DNA from: Syntrophaceae bacterium UBA6112 | GTDB lineage: Bacteria > Desulfobacterota > Syntrophia > Syntrophales > UBA5619 | Length of the DNA: 64,000 nt | Assembly (NCBI GenBank): GCA_002423465.1 | Contig: DIWG01000056.1 | Coordinates: 5,431 to 69,430, forward strand | Reading direction: 5' to 3' | Program-made: the position numbers and the translations under genes | Part shown: piece by piece, positions 1 through 8,183 of the stretch | Layout of the letters: the number at the start of each line of letters is the position of its first letter | Numbering within the stretch: the stretch's first letter is position 1 | The notes under the pieces: generated by a model | What the model was told of the DNA's origin: nothing | Seen by the model: only the letters and a program-made list of their open reading frames with translations | Database searches by the model: none

Positions 1-908
1 GAATCGAACGCATCGATTCCGATCAAGCTCCCCCGGGTTACGTTTCCATTTCCATCCTTTCCGGAAACCTCCCACAACGCGTCCCAGCTTCCCAGGTCCG
101 ACCAGTCGAAATCCCCCGGAACAACCAGGACGTCTTCCGCCTTCTCCATCACGCCGTAGTCGATGGATACAGACTTCTGCACCGAATAGACTTCCCCGAC
201 GATTTCCTCTTCCCGTTCCGTTCCGAGCGCCTCGCGGATCTGCAGGAGCCCCTCGTGGAGTTCGGGCAGGAATCGTTTGATCGCCTCCAGGATCGTCGAG
301 GCTTTCCAGACAAACATGCCGCTGTTCCAGAGGAAGCGTCCCTGGCGCAGAAAATCCCTGGCCTGCTCAAGGGGCGGCTTTTCCCGGATGGAGCGGACCC
401 GGCGGATCCCCCCGTTCCCGCCGGCCGGAAAAGGATCGCCCTGTTCGATGTAGCCGTACCCGGTCTCCGGTCCGGTCGGCCGGATGCCGATCGTAACAAG
501 CGGGTTCCCCTCGGCAGCAATCTTGCCGGCCTCGTCCAAGACCCGCCGGAAGTTGATTTCATCGCCGATCATGTGATCGGAGGGGAGGACCAGCATCACC
601 GCATCCGGGACGCGCTTTTGGATGTGGAGTGCGGCGAGGCCGATACAGGGGGCGGTGTTTCGCCCGACGGGTTCGATGAGAATGTTTTCCGCGGGGATCT
701 CGGGGAGCTGGCGGATCAACTCCGCCACGTGGCTTCGGCCGGTGACGATCAGGGTGCGTTCGGGCGGGACCAGCGGCCGGATCCGGTCGACTGTTTCGCA
801 GATGATCGTCCGTTCGCCCTGGATGTCCAAGAGGTGCTTGGGCATTTTCTCCCGGCTGCGGGGCCAGAAACGCGACCCTTTCCCACCGGCCATGATGACG
901 GCAAACAT
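1..908 (-). CDS. manC: Mannose-1-phosphate guanylyltransferase, 3' end outside window
   Basis: The enzyme makes GDP-mannose from mannose-1-phosphate and GTP in the cytoplasm. The reading frame opens at the ATG at 908 behind an AGGAGG ribosome site and runs off the left edge, so about 302 residues are visible. The N-terminus carries the nucleotidyltransferase pyrophosphorylase signature (MAGGKGSRFWP). Later come LVLPSDH, a GYGYIEQG stretch, WNSGMFVWK and SIDYGVMEKA, all typical of the ManC/AlgA nucleotidyltransferase domain. Whether the C-terminal cupin-like isomerase domain is present cannot be seen. The gene points away from the rest of the window. Downstream use is probably cell-surface polysaccharide. 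Confidence 0.93.
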   Translation of the reverse strand, partial: MFAVIMAGGKGSRFWPRSREKMPKHLLDIQGERTIICETVDRIRPLVPPERTLIVTGRSHVAELIRQLPEIPAENILIEPVGRNTAPCIGLAALHIQKRVPDAVMLVLPSDHMIGDEINFRRVLDEAGKIAAEGNPLVTIGIRPTGPETGYGYIEQGDPFPAGGNGGIRRVRSIREKPPLEQARDFLRQGRFLWNSGMFVWKASTILEAIKRFLPELHEGLLQIREALGTEREEEIVGEVYSVQKSVSIDYGVMEKAEDVLVVPGDFDWSDLGSWDALWEVSGKDGNGNVTRGSLIGIDAFD

Positions 909-1181
909 AAGCGTTCCTCCTCGGGCGGATTTTTATGAAGCGGCCGCCAACCTATCAGAAGCGGCGGGGATTATCAACCCGCGGCTGATTCAAAGTTTGC
1001 ATTTTTCATCTCCCTCCTTTCGGACAAAGGCAACTCCATTGGCGGCATGATCCGTCTCCCGAAGCAGGAAGAAAAGATAGGCCCCGGGGATGACATCAAG
1101 GTAGTGAAAGCGACACGGCCGCTTTCCTGTTCGCTTCCATTGGGTCGTTTGCGGCCTCCAATGGGATGTCGGCAATGAAGG

Positions 1182-2675
1182 TCAGGCTATGTTATTGCCA
1201 CGGTTCTTTTGATCATCCGGCAGCGTGCAGGCTCTTCCCTTGAGGCTGAACAGCAGCTTTATAATGCTTTTCATCCGGTCTCCGAACAACTTGTCGGCAA
1301 ACACCCTCCCTGCCGCCCGTTTGGAAATTTCCGATAAGGTCGGATAGACATGGACAGCGCCGGCCATTGCCGAAAGTTTTACTCCGGCGGACAAGGCGAT
1401 AATCCACTCATGGATCAGTTCGCCCGCATGGGCGCCAATCATCTGGCAACCCAGGAGTTTGTCGTTCTTATCCAAGAGGATCTTGATTTTCCCCAGGGTT
1501 TCCCCTTCCGCCTGGGCGCGGTCGTTGTCTTCAAATGGTTCCTCGATGATCCGGTAGTCTAACCCTGCTTTTCGGGCGCGCTTTTCATTAAACCCGATGC
1601 TCGCCACTTCCGGGTCCGTATAAGTGCACCAGCCGATTTTCCCGTAGTCCACTTTCCGGGGGAGATGAAGGATCGCATTGGTCAGGGCGATTCCCGCTTC
1701 GTATCCCGCGACGTGTGTAAAAGGAAATTGACCATTCACGTCGCCGCAAGCATAGATATGAGAGATGTTCGTCTTGAGGCGATTGTTGGTGGGGATGCCG
1801 CGCGGGTTGAAGACAATCCCGGCTTTCTCAAGGGTCAAGTCTCCGATATTGGGCTTTCGGCCCGTGGATAGAAACAGTGCATCCCCTTCGATCAGGGTGG
1901 ATGGACCCTCTTGGGCTGCAGGGCCGACCGTCAGCCGAATCGCAGAGCCTTTCAATTCGGCCTTCAGAGCTTTGGTCCCCGTATGGATTTTCACTCCCTC
2001 CGCTTCTAAGCGGGTCTTGAGGATTTCTGCGATGTCGGAATCTTCCGGCCCCAGAATCTGATCCATGAATTCAACGATGGTTACTTTGGAGCCGAGACGC
2101 GTAAAGGCCTGGGCGATTTCCAAACCGATCGGCCCGCCGCCGAGCACGGTCAGACGACCAGGCAGGGTCCTCTGCGAGAAAACCGTTTCGTTGGTCCAGA
2201 ACGGGACGGACGCAAGCCCTTCGATGGGAGGTACAACGGGACTGGATCCGGTGGCGATGATCCAGTTTTTCGCGGAAATCCTGTTCCCGTCCAATTCCAC
2301 GATGTGGTCATCGGTGAAGGCGGGACTGCCGAAGCGGACCTCGGCCCCGAACCCGCAAAACCGCTCCGGAGAGTCGTGATGCTGGATTTTTTCAATGACC
2401 TCCTGTACGCGATCCATGACGGCGCCCAGGTCGACGGGAGGGAACGTTAAAGTGGGGAGGCCGAAGGCATCCGCCCGTCCGGCGAGGTTCCATACCGCCG
2501 CCGTGCGGATCAGCGTTTTTGAAGGAACGCATCCGTAATGAAGGCAGTCCCCTCCAAGCTTCGAAGATTTTTCGATGAGAATCGTTTTTGCGCCGAATTG
2601 GGCGCTTCCGGCCGCCGCCGTCAAACCCGCCGCTCCTCCCCCGATAATCCCCAGATCGTATTCAAAGCTTGCCAT
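1182..2675 (-). CDS. Mercuric-reductase/dihydrolipoamide-dehydrogenase-like FAD disulfide oxidoreductase
   Basis: This is a 497-residue class I pyridine nucleotide-disulfide oxidoreductase. It has an N-terminal FAD fold (GIIGGGAAGL), the redox pair Cys44-x4-Cys49 in GGDCLHYGCVPSK, an NAD(P) fold (VLGGGPIGLE), the second FAD motif (YACGDVNG) and a C-terminal dimerisation domain with HVYPTLSE. There is no N-terminal heavy-metal domain and no vicinal Cys pair at the C-terminus, so true mercuric reduction is doubtful. Start 2675 is chosen because GGTGAAGGAG precedes it at good spacing; an in-frame ATG at 2723 has no such site. Such flavoproteins often sit with VTT/TMEM64 proteins and arsenosugar-cluster genes, as here (VTT at 7279, ArsS at 5085). 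The substrate is unknown. Confidence 0.85.
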   Translation of the reverse strand: MASFEYDLGIIGGGAAGLTAAAGSAQFGAKTILIEKSSKLGGDCLHYGCVPSKTLIRTAAVWNLAGRADAFGLPTLTFPPVDLGAVMDRVQEVIEKIQHHDSPERFCGFGAEVRFGSPAFTDDHIVELDGNRISAKNWIIATGSSPVVPPIEGLASVPFWTNETVFSQRTLPGRLTVLGGGPIGLEIAQAFTRLGSKVTIVEFMDQILGPEDSDIAEILKTRLEAEGVKIHTGTKALKAELKGSAIRLTVGPAAQEGPSTLIEGDALFLSTGRKPNIGDLTLEKAGIVFNPRGIPTNNRLKTNISHIYACGDVNGQFPFTHVAGYEAGIALTNAILHLPRKVDYGKIGWCTYTDPEVASIGFNEKRARKAGLDYRIIEEPFEDNDRAQAEGETLGKIKILLDKNDKLLGCQMIGAHAGELIHEWIIALSAGVKLSAMAGAVHVYPTLSEISKRAAGRVFADKLFGDRMKSIIKLLFSLKGRACTLPDDQKNRGNNIA

Positions 2676-2739
2676 AATGTCTCCTTCACCTTGATGCTTG
2701 TTGAACGTTTTCCTTCGCTTCAATCATGATCGACCTATG

Positions 2740-2774
2740 CAGGAAAGCCCCGCCCTGTGGGTGGAGAGCTTCAC
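2740..2774. repeat. 35-bp hairpin-forming element, copy 1
   Basis: This element matches 7215-7249 in the same + orientation with about seven mismatches; the core CCCTGTGGGTGG is identical. It can fold with outer AAGC/GCTT and inner CCC/GGG pairing. It lies in the 5' leader of the - strand flavoprotein gene starting at 2675. The second copy lies just upstream of the VTT gene at 7279, in the opposite orientation relative to transcription. It could be a protein-binding site, an RNA element or a dispersed repeat. Confidence 0.5.
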
Positions 2775-2834
2775 TTTCTCCGCCTTGGAATCATGGCATA
2801 AGACCTTTGAATTTCTCCCGAAATTCGGTAAATC

Positions 2835-2860
2835 GTCATTCCCGCTTTCGCGGGAATGAC
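2835..2860. repeat. Palindromic intergenic repeat (GTCATTCCCG...CGGGAATGAC)
   Basis: This is a perfect 10-bp inverted repeat around CTTTCG. Palindromes of the ATTCCC-N-GGGAAT kind are dispersed in many proteobacterial genomes (for example the Neisseria dRS3 type). It lies beyond the 3' end of the hydroxylase gene (stop at 2950) and upstream of the flavoprotein gene. It may also act as a transcription terminator for the - strand hydroxylase transcript, although no clear U-run follows. Confidence 0.6.
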
Positions 2861-2949
2861 AAAGCAGGGGCGTTTTTCAAAGGTCTCGGCATGGAGCATG
2901 ATCGTCAGGCAGCGGTCCTGTTTCGGCGAAAGGCTTGGCGTCCTGCGTG

Positions 2950-3774
2950 TCACCTCTTCTCGAACGGGTTGATGATCATCTGCCAGAATCGGGCGTAACG
3001 CACATCCTGATAACCCTTCAGGCCGATGATCATTCCTTGGCGGCCCGCCGCAGGTTCTGCCTGATAGGTTCCGAAAATCCTGTCCCACCAGGAGATATTG
3101 AACCCGAAGTTGTGGTTCGACTCCGGCCGGAGAATGGAATGGTGAACGAGGTGCATGTCGGGAGTCACGACAATGCCTCGGAGAAAATTGTCCACCCGGT
3201 TGGGAATTTTGAAGTTGCCGTGATTGAACATGGCCATGCCGTTGAGAAAGATATCGAAAATGAAGACGGCCACGGCAGGCGGTCCCAAAATGGCCACAAC
3301 GGCCATTTTAATCAGCAGCGATATCAAGATTTCCAGCGGATGAAAACGGAGCGCCGAAGTGAGGTCGAGATCCAGATCCGTGTGGTGCATTCGATGGAGT
3401 CGCCATAAAAACGCAACGCGGTGAAACAGCCAATGCTGGGCATAGATAACCAGATCGAGCGACAGAACGCTCAAGACGACGGCGGCCGCCACGGGGAAAG
3501 TGGCGTTGTTCAACAACCCCCATCCCTTTTGCGTCAACAGGATGGCCATGCCGATGGGAAAGATGGGCAGGAGCAGGCGTGGGAGGAGGCTGTTCAGCAG
3601 ATGAATCGACCCGTTATCGAACCAGCGCAGGGATTTTTTCACGATCAACGGACGCCGCGGGACGAGCAGCTCCGCAACCGCGACGGAGATGAAGATGGCC
3701 GAGAAGCATCCGATGCGGACGGCGGTTTCGTTCTGGGGAAAATTCAGGAGAAAACCCATATCGGGGAAAAACAT
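2950..3774 (-). CDS. Fatty acid hydroxylase / sterol desaturase family membrane enzyme
   Basis: This 274-residue integral membrane di-iron oxygenase-type protein has the family's histidine clusters in order: HWLFH, HRMHH and HLVHH, followed by NHNFGFNISWWDRIFGTY. At least three hydrophobic segments surround them. Start 3774 (MFFPDMGFLL) is preceded by AGGACGG; the longer frame to 3882 would run towards the glycosyltransferase gene without a ribosome site. It sits 73 bp downstream of the glycosyltransferase at 3848 and is probably co-transcribed with it. An O2-requiring enzyme is unexpected in a seemingly anaerobic genome. A role in lipid modification within the arsenosugar-type cluster is plausible but inferred. 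Confidence 0.85.
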   Translation of the reverse strand: MFFPDMGFLLNFPQNETAVRIGCFSAIFISVAVAELLVPRRPLIVKKSLRWFDNGSIHLLNSLLPRLLLPIFPIGMAILLTQKGWGLLNNATFPVAAAVVLSVLSLDLVIYAQHWLFHRVAFLWRLHRMHHTDLDLDLTSALRFHPLEILISLLIKMAVVAILGPPAVAVFIFDIFLNGMAMFNHGNFKIPNRVDNFLRGIVVTPDMHLVHHSILRPESNHNFGFNISWWDRIFGTYQAEPAAGRQGMIIGLKGYQDVRYARFWQMIINPFEKR

Positions 3775-3847
3775 CGTTACCGTCCTGTTCTGTGTTCGGT
3801 GTCGGATAAGGGGTTCATGTGTTTCCGATCCTGTTGCGGTCCGTCCG

Positions 3848-4543
3848 TCATCGATAGAACTTGGCGAGTCTTTCCGGCGCAACGCCGCAAAGATAGAGGG
3901 TCATCAGAGACCAGTTTCGCAGTGTGCCGAATACCGGGCCCTCTTTTTCCCAGCGGCGCGCCGATGTTGTCACCGGCTCTCCGAAAATGACGATCCTCCT
4001 CCCGTCGCGCTTGATCCTCCGCATGAGTTCGACATCTTCCATGATCGGGATCTCCATAAATCCCCCAAGGGTGCGAAAATAGGAAGTTCGGAGGAAGATC
4101 GCCTGATCTCCGTACGGGATTCTCGTCAAGCGCGAGCGCAGGCTGGCCACCCGTTCGATGACCCTGAAGGCGACCTTCCGGGAATTGATCCGCAGGTCGA
4201 ATGCGCCGCCGACGCAGTCATCTTTCCGCATCACCCCGGCAATCCTTTCAAAAGCGGCGGGCGGCAAAACGGTGTCGGCATGAAGGAAAACAAGTACATC
4301 GCCGGTGGCGATGGCGGCGCCCCGGTTGAGCTGCCGGCCCCTCCCTTTTTCGGAGGGGAGCTTCCGCACGGCCGCATCCCCTATTGCCGCAAGGGTTTCC
4401 GTTTCCGCCTGTCCATCGACCACGATGATCTCCGCGGCCTCTCCGCCACGGCAGCCGCGGATGTTCGCAATCGTTCGGTTGATGACCACCTGTTCGCAAA
4501 ACACGGGGATGATGACGGAGACGCCATCTTGCAGATTCTTCAA
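3848..4543 (-). CDS. Family 2 glycosyltransferase, arsenosugar-cluster type (TIGR04283-like)
   Basis: This is a GT-A fold glycosyltransferase of about 231 residues. It shows VSVIIPVF at the N-terminus, EIIVVDGQAETET, the ATGDVLVFLHADT acceptor/metal motif and a late ED-type motif (IMEDVELMRRIKRDGR). The short length and sequence pattern fit the TIGR04283 family, formerly 'transferase 2, rSAM/selenodomain-associated', now linked to arsenosugar biosynthesis. This matches the divergently placed ArsS at 5085. I chose the TTG at 4543 because GGAGG lies 8 bases before it; the frame stays open to a GTG at 4582 without a good site. The substrate is inferred only. Confidence 0.8.
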   Translation of the reverse strand: MKNLQDGVSVIIPVFCEQVVINRTIANIRGCRGGEAAEIIVVDGQAETETLAAIGDAAVRKLPSEKGRGRQLNRGAAIATGDVLVFLHADTVLPPAAFERIAGVMRKDDCVGGAFDLRINSRKVAFRVIERVASLRSRLTRIPYGDQAIFLRTSYFRTLGGFMEIPIMEDVELMRRIKRDGRRIVIFGEPVTTSARRWEKEGPVFGTLRNWSLMTLYLCGVAPERLAKFYR

Positions 4544-4755
4544 CGCAACCCCCTCCAACTCAACCCTTTTCCGTGACAACACCCCCGATGACGAGAGCCC
4601 TCTCTTTTGTCATAAACTGTTGAGAAACCCGCGAAATGTGTATATCAGGTTAAAGCATTCTATATTGCAGTGCAACAAGATTATGGTACAAGATTATCGC
4701 TATAAAAGATGATCGCGTAAAACTGTCCGTCCGTGTTTATGGAGGCAAAAAGACG

Positions 4756-5088
4756 ATGGAAACCTATTACGACCCGCAGGATCTGGGAGCATTTGGTGAG
4801 ATCGCCAGGGATGCACCGGAGTTGGCCGGTAAATTCTTCGACTACTACGGTGCGGTCTTCGCAGAAGGGGAGTTGACCGAGCGGGAGAAGGCCCTCATTG
4901 CGCTGGCCGTAGCCCATGCGGTCCAATGCCCCTATTGTATCGATGCCTACACGAAGGCCTGTCTCGAAAAAGGCTCCAACCTGGCGGAAATGACCGAAGC
5001 CGTACATGTGGCCGCGGCCATTCGCGGCGGCGCTTCGCTGGTGCACGGCGTTCAGATGCGGAAAATCGCCGAAAGGCTTTCGTTGTGA
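4756..5088 (+). CDS. Carboxymuconolactone-decarboxylase/AhpD-like protein of arsenosugar clusters
   Basis: This is a 110-residue all-alpha CMD-family protein. The peroxidase-type CxxC is at Cys58-Pro-Tyr-Cys61, followed by a third Cys69 in DAYTKACL. In related clusters this protein (TIGR04169-like, peroxidase-like partner of the selenoprotein ArsS) may carry selenocysteine in the CxxC; here both positions are plain Cys. The start ATG follows TTTATGGAGGCAAAAAG. Its stop overlaps the GTG start of arsS by four bases (GTGA), so the two are translationally coupled. The 173-bp gap upstream is divergent with the glycosyltransferase gene and should hold both promoters. A role in arsenic/organoarsenical redox steps is inferred from the family. 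Confidence 0.85.
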   Translation: METYYDPQDLGAFGEIARDAPELAGKFFDYYGAVFAEGELTEREKALIALAVAHAVQCPYCIDAYTKACLEKGSNLAEMTEAVHVAAAIRGGASLVHGVQMRKIAERLSL

Positions 5089-6137
5089 GTTTGACGTCGC
5101 CTGTCGCACACCGACCTGTTTCATCGAAAGCGGTGGAATTTGTCGGGTCTTTTGACGGGAATCTGGCCCGGCACGGGCTCAAGCTCGTCCGCGGGAAAAC
5201 CCATACCCTCCAGATCAACGTGGGACTCCTCTGCGACCTGACCTGCCGGCACTGCCACCTCGAAGCCGGGCCGCGGCGCCGAGAGGTCATGACCCTTGAA
5301 ACGATGAACGACATCATCGCCTATGCTTCCCGTGCCCGTTTCGAGACCATTGACATCACCGGCGGGGCGCCGGAACTGGTTCCGGGCATCCAATCCTTTC
5401 TCTGCCGCCTGTTTCCGCTGACCCGGAAACTGATTTTCCGGACGAACCTCGTCGCGTTGCGGGAAGAGGCGGCCTCCGGCCTCATGCAATCCTGCCGGGC
5501 GATGAAGGTTGCGCTGGTGGCTTCCTTCCCGTCGACCAACGTCTCCCAGGCCGATGCCGTTCGCGGCAACGGTTTTTGGAGAAAAGGCATCGAGGTCCTG
5601 CGGGAGTTGAATCGCCTGGGGTATGGCTCTTTGGAAACTGGATTGACGCTGGATTTGGTGGTTAACCCCGCCGGCGCATTCCTGCCGGGAAACCAGAATC
5701 AGGCGGAAAAGGGATTCAAACGGCATCTGGACCGGCACGGTATCGTCTTCAATAAACTTTTCAGCTTTGCCAACGTTCCGCTCGGCCGTTGCCGGGCGTG
5801 GCTCGAACAGTCCGGAAATTTCGACCATTATTTAAAAACCCTTTCCGAACGTTTCAATCCGGCTACCGTCGAAGGACTCATGTGCCGTTCCTTGATCTCC
5901 ATTTCATGGGACGGCATCCTCTACGACTGCGACTTCAACATCGCCGCGGGGCTTCCTCACAGCGCCGCCAAGGTCCATGTCTCATCCATGACGGGATACC
6001 CTGAGGAAGGCGCCATAATTGCGACCGGCGACCACTGCTACGCCTGCGCGGCAGGGGCGGGCTTTACCTGAGGAGGAATGATTGCAGCCCAGGATGGGCT
6101 GTCGGAGCCTGCGGGGTCGGAAAAGCGATCATCATAA
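5085..6137 (+). CDS. arsS: Radical SAM selenoprotein ArsS (Sec encoded by in-frame UGA at 6069)
   Basis: This radical SAM enzyme is linked to arsenosugar formation. From GTG 5085 the protein is 350 residues. The 4Fe-4S SAM motif is Cys50-x3-Cys54-x2-Cys57 (CDLTCRHC). The C-terminal part has MCRSLISI, YDCDFN and HCYACAAGAGFT. A conventional reading stops at TGA 6069-6071, but the frame continues as GGMIAAQDGL and ends at TAA 6137. In family members the position of this UGA is Cys or Sec directly before Gly-Gly, and a hairpin with a GG-containing loop follows at SECIS distance. I therefore read residue 329 as selenocysteine. The 21-residue tail after Sec is typical in place but unusual in sequence. 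No ArsM methyltransferase is visible in the window. Confidence 0.85.
6069..6101 (+). promoter_or_regulatory. UGA(Sec) codon with bacterial SECIS hairpin
   Basis: The TGA at 6069-6071 is followed, 13 bases later, by CAGCCC-AGGAT-GGGCTG (6085-6101). This is a perfect 6-bp stem with a 5-base apical loop that starts A-G-G, as bacterial SelB-binding SECIS loops do. The hairpin lies inside the coding frame, as expected for bacteria. SelB and SelC genes are not in the window. Confidence 0.78.
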
Positions 6138-6199
6138 AGCCGTCGCATAAAAGGGGGCGGTCAAGAAAAGAAAAATGTCGGGAACGGAGGTCTGAGAAC

Positions 6200-7177
6200 G
6201 TGCCAAAAACAGAACGCCATATTTTGTCCGTGGATATCGGTGGAACCAGCAGCCGATTTGCCCACTTTACGGTCGAGGAAAATGAGCGCCTCGATCTGGT
6301 TTCGCTGGTCTGGCTGGAAACCGCCATGGCGGGTTCATTTTCCGACCTTCTGGAAAATCTGCGGGAGAGCGAATTTCCATTCGCTCCGAGGAAAGCCGAT
6401 ATCGTCGGCATTGCCGTTGCGGGACCGATCACGGGAGGTGTAATAGGCAACCCGCCGAATATTCCGTGGGAAGTAGACATCACCCACGCCGGGCGCGATT
6501 ATGGATTCCGGCGGGCCATCCTGATCAACGACTATGTGGCACAGGCCTTTTCCTGTCTTTCGCCCATCGGCCAGTCCGCCGAGATCGTCCTTCCCGGCGC
6601 GCCCGAACCGCTCTCCACGATTGCCGTTATCGGGGCAGGCACGGGGCTGGGCAAGGCCATGCTTGTGCCGAACGAAAAGGGCGGCTACAGCGCTGCCCCT
6701 TCGGAAGGGGCGCACGCCTGTTTTCCTTTTGTCGGTGAGAAGGAATTCGCCTTTCAGCGTGTTTTGATCAACGCGCTGCGGACCCATTACGTCACATACG
6801 ATCATGTGGTATCCGGAAGAGGGTTGACCGCCATTCATGAATTTCTTACGGGCAGTCATCTGGAGCCTGCTCACGTGGCGGAACAGTTTCTCCATCATCC
6901 CGAGACGCTTGAATGGTTTGCAAGATTCTATGGCCGGGCGTGCAGGGATTTTGCACTCGAAACCCTCTCCCGCGGCGGTCTCTATATCGCGGGCGGTGTT
7001 GCCGCCAGGAATCCTGAAATCATCCGCCATGAATCGTTCAAAAACGAATTTTTGGATTCCGCTGCCATGAACCGTGTGCTTGCCGGGGTTCCGGTGTTTC
7101 TCATCAACAACCAGAACAGCGGGCTCTGGGGTACGGCGGTGAAAGCAGCCGGAACATTGGCTGGGGATCTGTCATAA
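6200..7177 (+). CDS. glk: Glucokinase (Glk family)
   Basis: This ATP-dependent glucokinase of the PF02685 type has 325 residues, the usual length. It has the phosphate-1 motif DIGGTSSRFA near the N-terminus, the sugar-binding INDYVAQAF stretch, the adenosine-side GAGTGLGKAM and a C-terminal GGVAARN motif. The start is GTG 6200, nine bases behind GGAGG. It lies 62 bp after the true ArsS stop in the same direction and is likely co-transcribed. Glucose-6-phosphate supply for sugar-containing products of the neighbouring cluster is a possible but unproven reason for its position. Confidence 0.9.
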   Translation: MPKTERHILSVDIGGTSSRFAHFTVEENERLDLVSLVWLETAMAGSFSDLLENLRESEFPFAPRKADIVGIAVAGPITGGVIGNPPNIPWEVDITHAGRDYGFRRAILINDYVAQAFSCLSPIGQSAEIVLPGAPEPLSTIAVIGAGTGLGKAMLVPNEKGGYSAAPSEGAHACFPFVGEKEFAFQRVLINALRTHYVTYDHVVSGRGLTAIHEFLTGSHLEPAHVAEQFLHHPETLEWFARFYGRACRDFALETLSRGGLYIAGGVAARNPEIIRHESFKNEFLDSAAMNRVLAGVPVFLINNQNSGLWGTAVKAAGTLAGDLS

Positions 7178-7214
7178 GAGTCGATTCTCAACGGGATGGA
7201 GGGTGCGTGTTTTG

Positions 7215-7249
7215 CCGGGAAGCATCACCCTGTGGGTGGGGAGCTTTAC
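7215..7249. repeat. 35-bp hairpin-forming element, copy 2
   Basis: This is the second copy of the element at 2740-2774. CACCC-TGT-GGGTG forms an inner stem and AAGC/GCTT an outer one. It lies 30 bases upstream of the VTT gene start at 7279, where it would be in the mRNA leader. Confidence 0.5.
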
Positions 7250-7278
7250 GGGTCGCTCAATGTACGAAAGGGAACGCC

Positions 7279-8037
7279 ATGACTCTGGAAACGAACCAAG
7301 CCGCTCCCAAGAGCCATTTTGGGGTGATTGTGAAGAGTGCCGTCCTGGCTGTGATCGTCGCCGGGCTTCTCCTGGCGGCAATGTATTTCAATCTGCAGCA
7401 GGCGTTTCGTGACGCTCTGGCATGGATCGATGCCGCCGGTCCCATCGGCCCCCTCGTCTTCTTCGGGCTCTACATTGCGGCCTGCGTGTTCATGCTGCCC
7501 GGATCGATCCTGACCCTCGGGGCGGGCGCGGTCTTCGGCATCGTCAACGGAACGCTGCTTGTCTCGCTCTCCTCCACCGCCGGGGCGACGGCGGCCTTCC
7601 TGGTCGGTCGTTATTTGGCGCGGGAAATGGTGGCCCGGCGAGTTGCGGAGAACCCCACTTTTCGCGCCTTGGACGAGGCGGTCGCCTCCGAAGGATGGAA
7701 GATCGTCGGCCTCACCCGCCTCTCGCCGGTTTTTCCGTTCAACCTGCTCAACTACGCGTTCGGATTGACGCGCGTATCGTTGCGCGAATACGTGCTCGCC
7801 TCCTGGATCGGGATGATTCCCGGCACGGTGATGTATGTCTACCTCGGTTCACTGGCCGGCTCCCTGGCGGAACTGGGAGCGAAGGAGGGTGGACGCGTCC
7901 GGACGCCCACCGAATGGGCGCTTTATGGGGTTGGCCTGATTGCCACGGTCGCAGTCACCGTGGTCATCACGCGCATCGCCCGCATCGCCCTTGGCCGCCG
8001 GATGAGCCCCTTGGCGGAATCGAAAGAAAATCCCTGA
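7279..8037 (+). CDS. TVP38/TMEM64 (VTT domain) membrane protein
   Basis: This 252-residue polytopic membrane protein belongs to the SNARE-associated/VTT (DedA-related) family. It has one N-terminal membrane segment, then the family core with GSILTLGAGAVFG, a conserved FLVGRYLAR element, RLSPVFPFNLLNYAFGLT and SWIGMIPGTVMYVYLG, and a final membrane helix. Start 7279 (MTLETNQ) is preceded by GAAAGGGA; an in-frame ATG at 7207 would add a non-hydrophobic run through the hairpin element. VTT proteins are frequently paired with MerA/Lpd-like flavoproteins, and such a gene is at 1182-2675. Lipid scramblase-like or metal-tolerance roles are known for relatives; the role here is open. Confidence 0.88.
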   Translation: MTLETNQAAPKSHFGVIVKSAVLAVIVAGLLLAAMYFNLQQAFRDALAWIDAAGPIGPLVFFGLYIAACVFMLPGSILTLGAGAVFGIVNGTLLVSLSSTAGATAAFLVGRYLAREMVARRVAENPTFRALDEAVASEGWKIVGLTRLSPVFPFNLLNYAFGLTRVSLREYVLASWIGMIPGTVMYVYLGSLAGSLAELGAKEGGRVRTPTEWALYGVGLIATVAVTVVITRIARIALGRRMSPLAESKENP

Positions 8038-8042
8038 AGGAA

Positions 8043-8183
8043 TCAACGCATACGGTGTACACCGGGCATATTCTTATGTCGGACCAACGATAGTCCCCGG
8101 AACCAAGCCACGCCCAGGATGCCGGAAACGAGCAAAGTAGAGAGGATGATTCCCGTCGCGTTGCGGCGCACCTCCCCCATCAT
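8043..8183 (-). CDS. Small single-span membrane protein, translationally coupled
   Basis: This 46-residue frame begins with ATG inside the stop of the upstream - strand membrane protein (ATGATG overlapping TGA). It contains one hydrophobic segment (GIILSTLLVSGILGVAW) flanked by basic residues, an N-in arrangement. No family is recognised. Support is the ATGA coupling and the clear membrane helix; there is no independent ribosome site. It may simply be an unconserved downstream frame. Confidence 0.4.
   Translation of the reverse strand: MMGEVRRNATGIILSTLLVSGILGVAWFRGLSLVRHKNMPGVHRMR

Noticed and set aside
255..1050. Long + strand open frames over the mannose-1-phosphate guanylyltransferase gene
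   Set aside because: They lie antisense to a clearly recognised gene, have low-complexity Arg/Asp-rich translations and no ribosome sites.
990..1175. 61-codon - strand frame between two real genes
   Set aside because: No ribosome site, no hydrophobic or domain pattern, no recognisable similarity.
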